Assembly: GCA_008694505.1 (NCBI GenBank)
Contig: VZDJ01000041.1
Span: 4,172,417 to 4,236,416, forward strand
Reading direction: 5' to 3'
Source: Cyanoderma ruficeps
Taxonomy: Eukaryota > Chordata > Aves > Passeriformes > Timaliidae
Length of the DNA: 64,000 nucleotides
The notes beneath the pieces were generated by a model. It ran no database searches. It was given only the letters and a program-made list of their open reading frames with translations, and had not been told where the DNA came from. Positions 27,737-38,800 of this stretch are shown here, piece after piece (the first letter of the stretch is position 1; the number at the start of each line of letters is the position of its first letter). A program made the position numbers and the translations under genes.

Positions 27737-28308
27737 GTAAGCACATCTTTCACTCTGTAGAAAATGTAAGAATTTTGTCAGGTCTTATTCAAGTGAGCAT
27801 TGCTGGGGTTTATTTCGGTTGTTTCAGTTTTCACAGTTGCAGGGACTTTCTCACTAACCGTTTTTTTGTTTGTTTTTTTTTTTTTCTTCTATTCCTCTTA
27901 TTCCTCTACCCTAGTTCTTTCAACAGGTTGATATGTTATTACATATTGGTTTGATTTGCTTTGGTATTGAACTGTTACACAGCTTTTTATGAAAAGCTAC
28001 CTAAATTTATCTTTTTATGTCATGTGAAGCAAGGCTTATAAATGCCCTTGCAATATATAAACCCATTGTATGGATTTAGTGGGTCTCACATCAGCTTCAT
28101 ATGGCTTCAAATTCAGTCTGTCTCAAAATCATTATTTAGTTATATGATTGACTAATTGCTTAAGCATTCCATGTAAAACTGTTTACCTTACATTGGTGAT
28201 GCAGTGCAGTAGTCTAAATTCTGTCATCTCCTCATGTCTCTCAGTAGTACTTCACCAATATGAAGGTGACTAGAAACATTTAGGATAACAAGCTTGTCTC
28301 TGTATTCT

Positions 28309-29230
28309 TACATAAGTCTTTGGCTGATCCCATAAATGTGCCGGCTGCTGTAAAGTCCACTTTGGTGATGGTGCCGCTTTTGGATGCAATCTGCAGTAAC
28401 AATGACTGGAAGAGATTTTGTTGCTTGTTCTGTTTCCTGGGCTGCGGCATTTAAGTCATATTTCATCTTCAGTGCTGATTAGTGTTATTTTTTGCTTTGC
28501 TGATATCTAAGATTTTTTTCATTTATCAAGAGATCTGAATTTTATTTATCTCCCACTTCACAACAGTAAAGGATTCTGAATTTTCCTGCTGAAAACTGAC
28601 ATGGCCAGGAAATTTGAGCAGAGATAGAGACAGGGGAATTTGCCCTGCAGATTTTTAAAACTCCATTCGAGATATGTTGCATACCAAGATTTTGGAAGCA
28701 TAATTTACCTGTGGCAAAACAAAGCTAATAATGTTTTTCATTTTTACCTTCAATCCCTGGTATATTCATTGCTGTTGTCCTGTTTTTACTATGGGTCATG
28801 CCCAGTATTTTGGAGACAATGTTTATTAGAACTTTTTATACGTTGATACAGCAGGTCTATTCTGGAGCAACAACTGCAGTATTTTTGCACTGATACCTGT
28901 TAAGTCCTTTCTGAGACACTGAGTCATCCCACATGATTTCACTTGTATTTGCCTTTGTTACTGGTGCATATTTTTTCAGACCTGTATATACTTCTGCAAG
29001 ATTGATTTCATTATGTAAATAAGGGCAAAGAATGTTACTTTCGCACTGAGAAATGAGCATGAAAAAATTGTTAGCAGCATCAATGAGTGTACTGAACTGG
29101 GTTGCTGAATTAATTAATTGAAAACTGAATCCAGGAAGAATAAAAAGATTTTGCCTTAAACTGGACCATGTCCTGGGTGTCAGCTCGAGGAACAGAGAAC
29201 ACAATAACTTGTTTACAGAAGCATGAGCTT
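28309..29230 (-). pseudogene. Stop-poor minus-strand tract, possible decayed coding element, family unknown
   Basis: One minus-strand frame runs from about 29230 down to 28309 with only seven stops in roughly 300 codons. About 20 would be expected at this base composition (my estimate from about 62% A+T). The longest uninterrupted part (28857-29204) has ordinary protein-like composition, for example 'SQCESNILCPYLHNEINL' and 'KYAPVTKANTSEIMWDD'. A further open part near 28320-28470 contains 'KYDLNAAAQETEQATKSL'. I do not recognise a family. It could be a decayed transposon-encoded, viral-derived or processed cellular gene, or chance selected from many frames. It runs antisense to CDK17. Confidence 0.3.
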
Positions 29231-29794
29231 ATGCCATCTTAAACCATCTATAAAACCATTTACAGCTTGTAATATTTATCTGAGAATAATCCCAAAGAAT
29301 AATACTTGGATGTTGCATGCTTGTCACCGAACTGTGACGAGCTTGTCAGTAGATATTTAAAGTGTTAAAATAAGTAAAAAATACAATTCAAGAAAATGTT
29401 CCTATAATTGCAAATTACTTAGGTAGCTTTTAGTGCTCTTTTTATTTTGCTTTCCATGGTAATTCATTGGCCGAAGGGAATTTTGCATATTAAAATTGCA
29501 ATAATAACATATGTAATGCTTATACATGCTGAACATTGTTGATGGCTTAGTACAGTCTTCTTGGATATACTCAGGGTATTTGTTGGTCCTCTTGAAAGCA
29601 GACAAAGAATATAAACTCTGCCTTGCTGTACCTGATCTTTAACTCATCATTTCATGTCATTAAAAAAAGTTTTACTGACACTTGCTACCTTTTTCAGATT
29701 CTGCCACAATGCAGTTATTAGTACTTACACTCTTTGATCTTGCAGAGGTGAACAGGGTACTACATTGTGGATTTTTGTTTTCCTTTGTTTTTCC

Positions 29795-29832
29795 TTTCCA
29801 ACCCTACTTTTCTTAGAAAGTAGGGTTGGAAA
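29795..29832. repeat. Perfect 16-bp hairpin with 6-nt loop
   Basis: Arm 29795-29810 (tttccaaccctacttt) is followed by the loop tcttag and the exact reverse complement at 29817-29832. It lacks the downstream T-run of a pol III terminator and the arms are shorter than a typical microRNA precursor, so it is most likely a local inverted duplication. The 'ttccaaccc' motif resembles a CR1 3' block, but nothing else around it is CR1-like. Confidence 0.85.
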
Positions 29833-30958
29833 ATGCTTGCTCTTCTCGCTAGTCTTGCTTTTCTACAGGACACTCTAGCTTTCCCACAGATGAAGATGTT
29901 TTGGAAAGAGTATTTTTCAGACAGACCATAGGGACTGGGTCTTGGGCCACAGCAATTGCTGGAAAAACAGTCAAGAAATTATTTTTCTCTTTTGGTGAAA
30001 GACCAGTTTGGTAAAGAACATTGCCTAGAAAAAATCCTTCAGTGGGATTTTAAAAAAATTGGCTTACAAAGTAGTGGTTAAATTAGAAAGGTTTGCCTTG
30101 GCATCTTACAAAATCACAGTGCTAAAAGGCCTCCACTAACTGTAAATATCCAGCTGAGACATGGGAGGATGCAGTCTCTTGAAGAATATTTTATAAAGTG
30201 ATAGCTGCATTAAGATCTTGAAAATGCATCCTTTACTGCGATGGTGCTGATCTCAAGAAGCAGGAGTAGCCATCTCCTTAGTTCTGCTTTTAAAAATAAA
30301 CAGCTCCTTTACTCTTTGGAACAGAGAAACAAATGTGACCAGTTAACAGGCTTTGAATCTGTTCATAAAGGAACTTAAAAAAAACCACTAGTAAATCAAA
30401 GGCATGCCAATATATTAATCTACAGAGAATCAAAGTCAGGGATACAAATAATCTTCAGAAAGTGGTTCTACATATGTGCTTTATTTTCAAGCATTACATC
30501 ATGAATTTGAGAAATAAGAGTTGAAAGGCATTGAAGTTGCATTTCAGGTCAGAAGGCAAGACTAGATCCTGAACGCTGAAGGCCTTTACAGCAGAATTTA
30601 ATTTCATTGTTATTGTCCAGTTATTTTGTTTTAACTTTTTCTTCCTAGCAAATCGCTCATCTTGTCTCCTGTCATTCCATGCTAATGGCTGTGTTCTCTG
30701 GGGGTTATAATTTTATACATGCTAGTTTTTTTCCCTCCTGGCAAACAGCTATGTTACTGGGTTATAGAGGTTGTAGAGACTGTGTCCATACAAAACCACA
30801 TCTGTGCTGACCTAGAATCCAGACTTACCTCCATATGATTTATATCCTGTGAAATGCTTTTATTTTTTTATATATATATGTATATCTCCTGTAAAAATCT
30901 TTATTATGAGTTGCAGTTCAGCACTGCCATTCCAGATGTAGATCACTTGTGCGTAGTA

Positions 30959-31560
30959 CTAGAGACCTTTCCTTATGGTCGCATTTTTGCAATAACCTAT
31001 GTTGTTCAGCCCCCTGCCAAATGTTTCTTCTCCCACAACAATTGTCTGTGATTTCAAGTTAACTGCAGCTCCCATCCAGAGGCCCACCTTGTCATTAGCT
31101 CCAGCTTTGAGTGGGTTGTTTCGGGATTCAAAGAACAGTACTCCTAATGTGGAACAAATTGTCCCATTTGTAGTTCACAGACATAAAAATAGATCCATAA
31201 CTTCTGATTTCTTTGCAGTGCACTGGTACCACTGAATCAACTACCCTTTTGTATGCAGCCTCACTTAATACACAGCCTCCTTCATCGTGTGATGTCAGTA
31301 CAGTCTTAGTATGCATCACTCATCCATGAGCAGCAAAATGGGATTAGCAGGGATCAACCCATATTGTTCAATGCAGTAGCACAGAGCTGTTGCACTGAAT
31401 ATAGAATAACCATTGGGTTTGGATTTTTTGGAACACCACCAAATTATTTAATGACCAGAAATCTATATATAATTAAATCTTTCTTGCAAATTATGTTCAT
31501 CATAATTGGCTTCTGGGTGAGGAGGCGCTGCCAAATGAGGTCATAAACCATAAAAATAGA
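30959..31560 (-). pseudogene. Chain of minus-strand frames, possible decayed coding element, family unknown
   Basis: Three minus-strand frames abut or overlap in order: about 31560-31305 (two internal stops), 31319-31128 (open) and 31140-30959 (open, 59 codons). Moving between them needs single-base shifts, the pattern of an old coding sequence with indels. Protein-like stretches include 'EGGCVLSEAAYKRVVDSVV' in the middle frame and 'GANDKVGLWMGAAVNLKSQ' in the last. I cannot assign a family. It may be the same element as the tract at 28.3-29.2 kb, but the 1.7 kb between them shows only scattered open stretches. Confidence 0.25.
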
Positions 31561-31680
31561 GGGACCAGTGAAATGCCTAATAATATATCTGAAGCCTTAT
31601 GAACTGTGGACTGTATGAAGTGTACTTTGGCAAGTCTTTTATCTACGGACAAAAGCTTTTCATGGTCTCTGATGTTTCAA

Positions 31681-31702
31681 CATATAAAACCATATAAAAC
31701 CA
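31681..31702. repeat. 10-bp tandem repeat (catataaaac x2)
   Basis: Two exact copies of catataaaac followed by 'ca'. A simple slippage-type duplication. Confidence 0.8.
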
Positions 31703-32321
31703 ATTAGGCAGATTTGTTGTTTATTTTTAATTTGTCATACTAACAATGTACTAGCTTCCTTCTTAAATTCTAGATTTTACCTTAGTATTTAATATTTAGA
31801 TTAATATTAAAAATATTAAATGGTAATTTGTAGGAGTTGACAACTAAATTTGCCCCTGAAATTTTTCTTTGGCAATGACATACTAAAGAAATTTGGGTAG
31901 GAGTAACATCCAATTCATGCATATTTAAAGCCTAATCAAGTGTAAAATTTATGCAAATACTTCATATACATATGATCTCTAATGAAAGCAAAAATTGTGG
32001 CTGTATTGTCTAATATTATGAAATGCCTTATCACAAACTCCAAGCATGGTTTTAAGAATAATTGCAAGACACATTCCAAAATACATCCACAGTTCTTGCA
32101 TTAATCTGTAAGTAACTTGGAAAGCATTCTGTCTTGTTGGTTTTTTTGGTACAGATAAATACACATGTACATAATAAACCAAAAAAGGTGTAGTTTTGAT
32201 AGAAGTGGCTACATGAATTTGTAAAATAATACTTATCTCCATTTGGTCTCTTTTAGCTTAGTGATGTGATCGTAGGATCCGGTCTCATGAACACTTGCAT
32301 AATTTTTTTGTAATTTTACAG

Positions 32322-32360
32322 GTGTGAGTAATAATGGAAGGATCAGCTACGGTAAAGTGC
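32322..32360 (+). CDS. CDK17: Candidate 39-nt cassette microexon of CDK17
   Basis: A pyrimidine-rich tract 'atttttttgtaattttacag' ends at 32321, and a consensus-grade donor GTAAGT begins at 32361. The 39 bases between them are divisible by three. Spliced in after the phase-1 donor at 27736 they read GVSNNGRISYGKV, and the last base joins the next exon to change codon 40 from Glu (GAG) to Gln (CAG). The other two frames contain stops (TGA, TAA), so only the gene's own frame is open. Entry and exit phases are both 1, so inclusion or skipping keeps CDK17 in frame. It would add 13 residues, rich in Gly/Asn/Ser, to the N-terminal extension. A 7-bp perfect stem (gcattaa/ttaatgc, 32383-32403) follows the donor. 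A 13-codon open frame alone is not rare by chance. I do not know of a described isoform, and this call rests on splice signals, phase and length. Confidence 0.45.
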
Positions 32361-35300
32361 GTAAGTGTTTTTTAGGTTTAAGGCATTAATGGCTAGTTAA
32401 TGCTCTGATAAGAGGGATGAATGTTTATGAAAATTAACACATTGCGATACTGTCTCAAAACATCCAAATGCCTTTGTAGTTTTAATCATTTCATGTCATC
32501 TTCAACAGAGCTGAGAAATTCCCATTCCATCTGCTATGTATAATTCCTTGAGTGTGGAAGGAAAACAGTGTGTTGCAACATATTTTCAAGACAGTGATCT
32601 TGATTTGAAAATATGAGCACAGAAATGCTTACTGGTAATAAATTGGTAAAATTTCTCTGTTGATGTTGGAGGAAAGTATCAGTATGAAGATGTGGGTGGG
32701 TAGAGGGTAATGAAATCCCCAGAATTGCTAGAGCTCATTCTAGAGCTACAGATTACTGTGAGTAATTGGTAGTTGTCACAGCTAAACACCGATCCTTGTA
32801 CTGTCCCTTACACTGTACTGGCAATGTTTTTCTTATAGTCCGTATGTACCCTTCTGTGCTGTGTTCTGCATCCATTTTTGTTATTACTGTGTACTGTGGT
32901 TTCTCCATCCCACGTACGCTGCACAACATAGTGCTCTTAGTTCCCTTCTGTTTTAATTTGCTTCTTCGCACAAAACCTAGAGGCTCTGTTCATATGTGGA
33001 AGTGCTTATAAAGTGAAATGAGCATGAAAATCCAGTGCCTGAAAGCATGCTGCAGAGACCTGTAGTCTTGGAGGGCTGTGTGGGGGCTTTGTCCGCTCAT
33101 AAGTGTTTTCCTTAGAAGTAGAATACAAGTTTGGCAAAGAACATAATATTTAGATGAGAAGTGGACTCTCTAAATACACCAGATTTATGTCAGTGTAGGG
33201 TCACTGATGAATATGCAGAAATTTTTTTCTCAAATGGTATTCAGGTGGAGTCATTAAGTACAGAAAAGTAAAATACACATAACTAGTCAACACTGTTTCT
33301 GAAAGTAGGGCAAAAAGGAGCCAGATCCTCTGTTCTCTGGTTTGGTTGGCAGTGTGGCCTCACAGATGTTTGCACTGGGAGTTGTGTGTGTGAGTGCAAG
33401 GCTAGAAGCCAGGGATACTTGTATCTTGACTGTGGTATTGACTCGCATTGAATTAAATTGTAGCTGAACTATTTTTCTGAAGGATTTGGTGTACTGTAAT
33501 GCCTTTTGCAGTTATGGCTTTAAACTGATGGTTTGTTATGCTTATATGATTTGAGGTACAGAACTACCATGCCTATGTTCCAGTACGGGTTCTGATGACC
33601 AAAAATAATATCTGAGCATTAACTGCTAAGCAGTATGAAATACATAAATATTAAACGCAGGGTTTTGGTTTTGAATGTATTTCACTTGGTTGTGATCTTT
33701 ATTGTTTTGATACCCAGACTGAGAGCGAAACCTCACTCTGCATGAAGTCAGCTTTGAAAGGCTTTTTATAGTCTTTTTTTAAGATGTCTTGATCTCATTC
33801 TTTGCCTTGTGTGTTTGTAGTTTGGTTTCGTGCATTGTTTTCGTAGTTCAAACAGACAGAAAAAATTCTGTCCTAAATTTTAAAAAAAAGGTTTATAGGA
33901 CGTTACAGTGCCATTTTAATAATTGAGGTATTTCATTTCTCGGAGGAAGTTGACAACTGTGTTCCTTCAGAGTTATATTAGCATATTTTTTCAAATCTTC
34001 TACCAATATTTCTTGCCTTGTGTTGTCCAAGTGAAGAACATTTGCTCTGGAATGACTGCTGTACTCAAACGGATTAATTTGAGCAATGAGAGTAATCCCT
34101 TGAAGTTTTGCCAAGGTTTTAAAATCATAATATTCAATAGTTTGAAGATCTTATTGTTTAATGAAAAATACTGGTTTAAATGGTATTGAGTGGTGGCTCT
34201 GTTTTTAGAGTGACTTAATGTTTTCCAGGGTATCACATAACAGGATCCAAGGAAACAACCCCACAAAATAATCTATAAATACACAGTATTTTGTAGTGTT
34301 CCTGATCCAGCTCCTGGAGAGTGCATTTATAGCAAGCGTATTGCTGCTTTCGATTATTTAAATGTGTCTTCTATGGAAGCTGTCACCTGCAATCAACTAA
34401 TTTTACTGAGTGGGTCTGACTGCCTTACAGCTCTGTAATTAAATATTATACAGTGCAGCATTCCAGTTCTGTAATATCAGAAATTCACCTGCTTACATTC
34501 TAGATTTTTTTAAAGAAATAAAGGGCTTCTTAACAACAGCTTCTTCAGCAGTTTGTTCAAAATATCTTATATTTCCAGTACAAAACCCCCCAGGTTTTAT
34601 TATGTAAAAACTGAATAATCATTAGCAGAGCCTAGCATTCAGGTCCGGTAAATAAATGTGTAGTAGGTGATGCTGAAATATGAGTAAGTTATACGACAGG
34701 GGCGTTTGAGAAGCCTACATAAATAGTTTTAAAAGGTTGTGATGATGCATCACAAGTTTCATGAATGCAAAGCTGGTCAGAGAATGAATATTTAGTTTCA
34801 CAAACTTAGGTTTTTGACACTTTTCCATTCTCTATCAAATTGGAAATGATAAAAAAAAAGGCCTTGGAAGTTTTCTGGAGCAAGGGTGAGGTCAAGGTGG
34901 TGGGAAAGAAATTGTATTGAGTCCTGTCCTATAAAATCCAATAGTGGATTCTCGAGACGTTTAGTGAGATTTTGTTACACTTGAGCCAGTCCAAAGTCAA
35001 GTTGCAGCTAAAAGTGTCAAGTGAGGTTCCACCTCTATCCTTCTGCCAGCAGCTGTACTCTATATATCCCATAGTGATCTAGTTCAAAAACCTAAATCAA
35101 AATTACATTTCTGTTTTGTTGGGGGGCGGGGGAAGAACCTTGAGCCACATTTTTGCTAGAAGCAGTGAATTGTGGCAGGCAAAAACATTAATCTTTACCT
35201 AGAATAAGGAACTTGCCTGGATTCAATCCCCATTCTATACCAAAATCAGTAATCATAAATGCTAGGTCTTCAATATCTCTTACTTTGATTAGAAAATCTC

Positions 35301-35774
35301 CACATGTGTATTCTAACTGTATTTATATGAATTTAAATTACATATTTATATGGTTTACATGTCCAGAATGGATAATGGTTGTGGAATCAAACATTTTTTT
35401 CCAGATATACTCAGCTCTGTCAGAGATGTTTGATTTAAGGGAAACTGTCACCTTGTATGACTGGTGATTTAATTTTTTATTAAAGCTAGTTGAAGAAAAC
35501 ACCACTGTGAAATTTAGGCAGTGAAATCTGAAAAAAAAACCAACTTGGTCTCTTTGTCACATAATAGAGATACTCATAGGACATAAAAAAAGAAAGTTAG
35601 TTGAGTATGTGATAATATATATTCATAGGAAGTGTTTTAAAATGAATATATATTCCTAGAGAAACACTTTCTTTCTTTAATCCACCAGCTGACTGACGTG
35701 TGACGACAGTATGTCAGTTGCTGAGGCTGTGCAAAGAAATGCCAGGCAATTCTGCAGGCTCTCTGGAGCTCAGC

Positions 35775-35802
35775 TTAAGTAAATCCAGTTAAGTAAATCC
35801 AG
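35775..35802. repeat. Perfect 14-bp tandem duplication
   Basis: 'ttaagtaaatccag' at 35775-35788 is repeated immediately at 35789-35802 with no mismatch, which suggests a recent event. Confidence 0.9.
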
Positions 35803-38800
35803 CACAGGAAAGAAAGTGGTTGTGTGGGTCTTTGTTATCATAGATGGATGAGGAAAAGAAACACTGTGGATTAATTGAAAAATTGTTTAGCTCAGGAGTA
35901 ATTTCAGGTCAAGGTTTGTGGTTAATTTAAATTGCAGACAAAGGAAGAAGAGGAGGCACTTTTATAAAATTGTTGGGTTTAGTTAATTCCTCAGAAAGGT
36001 TTCTTGGTTATATACACTGCTGTTCTACTTGACTCTGGCAGTTTTCATAATTATGAAGTAAAGAAAGTCAGTTCCGCTTATGTTCAAACATATATTTATG
36101 CCACTTCACAATGTAATGATTTCAGTGGTTCATTCGAGTTGTTTTCTGGTTTTGTATGTTTGTTAGCATTGGTGTGTTTGTTGGCATTATTTCAAACTTA
36201 GCAAAGCAGTGGTACCTTACTGGGTACAGTGTTTTCTTAAAATATGTGTGCGTATTCCAAAACATTTCATGATCTAGCAACTCTTAAACCATTATTAAGT
36301 CAGGCTGATTGTATTTTGAAAAGTGTTTTCCTTGAACGGTGCTGTTGTATTTATTTTGGGTTTTGCCAATAGCAAGGGAAGTTTGAATGACAAAACGTGA
36401 GAAGTACAAGAAAACGATCCATATTGTATAAAGGGTTAGCTCAACACAAACCAAACTTGAACATGGAGTAATACAACAGTGCACAGTCACCATGCATTGC
36501 TCAGTTTTAAACCTTGCTGAAGGTGCACATGAAAGCAAGATAACATGGATGTGGCGTTTAAAAGAAGAAGTGTGCATTTTTATAGATATAAAACTAATGT
36601 GCACTTGTAGTTATACTTTTTTAAAGGGTGTCTGTTGCAAGAATTGTTCAGGGACAATGAAAAGAAAACTGTGTCATCATCCTGTACATCCGTATAATAT
36701 TTATAAATATTTTCATTGAGAACCTTTTTTAACTTTTTTCACACTTAAAGACTAGATTTGTATAATAGCTTAGTAGGCTTCCTAAGAAATGAAAGGGTTG
36801 AAATGTCATTGCTTGAAAGATGGGTCCAAGACTACATGATATAGCCAAAATAAGAAGAGAATGTAATAAGAACTGCTGAAATACAATTGTAAAAGAACCA
36901 CTGAGATGTCTCTGTTTCAGCTCATTTTTCATATCAGTTTGTTTTATCAGTTTGGGGTAACAGATTATAGAGTAGGCTGAGGAAAGAGAACTGGAGATAG
37001 ATCGTTAATAAAACCCTTAATGGAATGGTTGTGCCAGCAACAACCAACACAAGTGAAGTGCCCGGGTGCTGCAGAAGGCTTGTGCTGTAAGGACGGCAGG
37101 AGTTCTGTTTGTCTGTTCTCCAGTCTCTGAGGATGACATTTGAGGCCAAGTCTAAGATTAGAGCCTAAAGTACAACATCACTTCCCCAGTGTACTGTATC
37201 AGTTTCTAGCTCAGAGACTTACTGAACTAGGCAAGGCTCTGTGTGGTTAGTAACTGAGCAGATTGTTTGTTCAGTCTCCCCTTGAGTCTTAGCATCCTGT
37301 GCAGGGAGTTTCCACAGAAGAAGCATTTTGTGTGCAGTATGCAACTTGCCATGGCTGGCTTTTTCAGTCTTGTGCTGAAGGAGGTGGTGGATGCAGCGGA
37401 TTCCCAGCTGCCCTCTTTAGCCCTCCACTGAGTCTGTGGTTGTATCATGCCTCTGCTGTTGTAATCTAGGTGAAGAGAGGAAGACCAGATTTGTGCATGA
37501 TCTCAAAATGCAGTAGATCCACAGACTTGCACAGTGAATTTTTTAGTGGCTTTTTGCTCACCTTTTCATTTCTATCATTCATTTTGCCTGTAGCTGAGTA
37601 TTAAACCAAGAGCAGCGTGTGGTTGTTGAGTTATATTTACCAAGTGCAGTGACACTTAAGTAAGGGATGTTTGTGAGTTTTATATAGGGGAAACATTTTT
37701 AAAGACAAATCACACCTGTAATCACAGAAATAAAATCATAAAAACCAGTTTTTATAGATATATGTTATGAAGGCATATAACTTTTACAGTTTAGAAGCAT
37801 TTTATTCAAGGCCAGACAGTTGAGTAAACTTGCATCTTGTAACTGTCATGTTGTGCTTTAAATATAGTCATTCAATGTATTAATAATTCTGGAAAAAATG
37901 ATGTGAATTAAATTAAATTAAAACTCCAAAAGAAGTACTTGTGGGTCTTCTGAGAGAGAGAGTTAAGTAGTTTTTTCAAAAGCACTTTAACTCTTGTATC
38001 TCATAAATGCATAAAAACTGTAATAAATAGTCCTGTAAATTAATTTCCAGCAAGAGTTTGCTTGATCATTTTCAATATTTGTTTCAGCTCTTGGCTGTTA
38101 CTGTCACATTTGCAAAGAGGAAGTAACGTAATGCAGAATTCATGCAGCCGTTTCTTTAGAAGGTCCTAGCATACAGCAGTGCACACTGCATTCTTTATAG
38201 CAAATACACTTTCCAAAACATAAGCCTATGTGTTATACCATCATATGCCATACAGACCCTCCTTTTTGTAAATTAATATGTATCAGGATTTTAAACCCCC
38301 ATTTATAAATAAGTAGTGCTAATACTTGTCTTAGTCAGAAATTCAGTGTCACAAGAGTGTTTTTGTAACCTTTACTTCTATTGTCTGCCAGTAGTTGTGC
38401 CTGTCATGCTACATGACCTCAATTATTGTTGCAAAATTTTATAATGGGCCCCACAATTTAGTACGATACTTAGGACAGTGAAGGAAGGTAGTAGTTGACT
38501 ATGATGACAAAAGTTATTTCTGTATAATTGGATCTTAGTTATCATATCAACCATTTGTCTTTCATTTTTATATACATTTACTTATTAATGTAATCTGTAT
38601 TTATCCTTATATTTCAGCTCAACTTTGCATATCTTAGGGTATTTTAGGAATTTAGTTTTAAACTGTAACATACATACAAATTTACCAGCGCCATGAGAAA
38701 AACAGGTTTTTTAATAATCATCGCTGTGCATCACACTGTCATGTTAGTAATGAGCAAAAAACTCAGTCTCTGCATAGACATTCAGTGTATTCATAAATTC

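Noticed and set aside
35614..35654. 13-bp AT-only inverted repeat (aatatatattcat / atgaatatatatt)
   Set aside because: Simple AT composition makes such palindromes common, and it has no other features.
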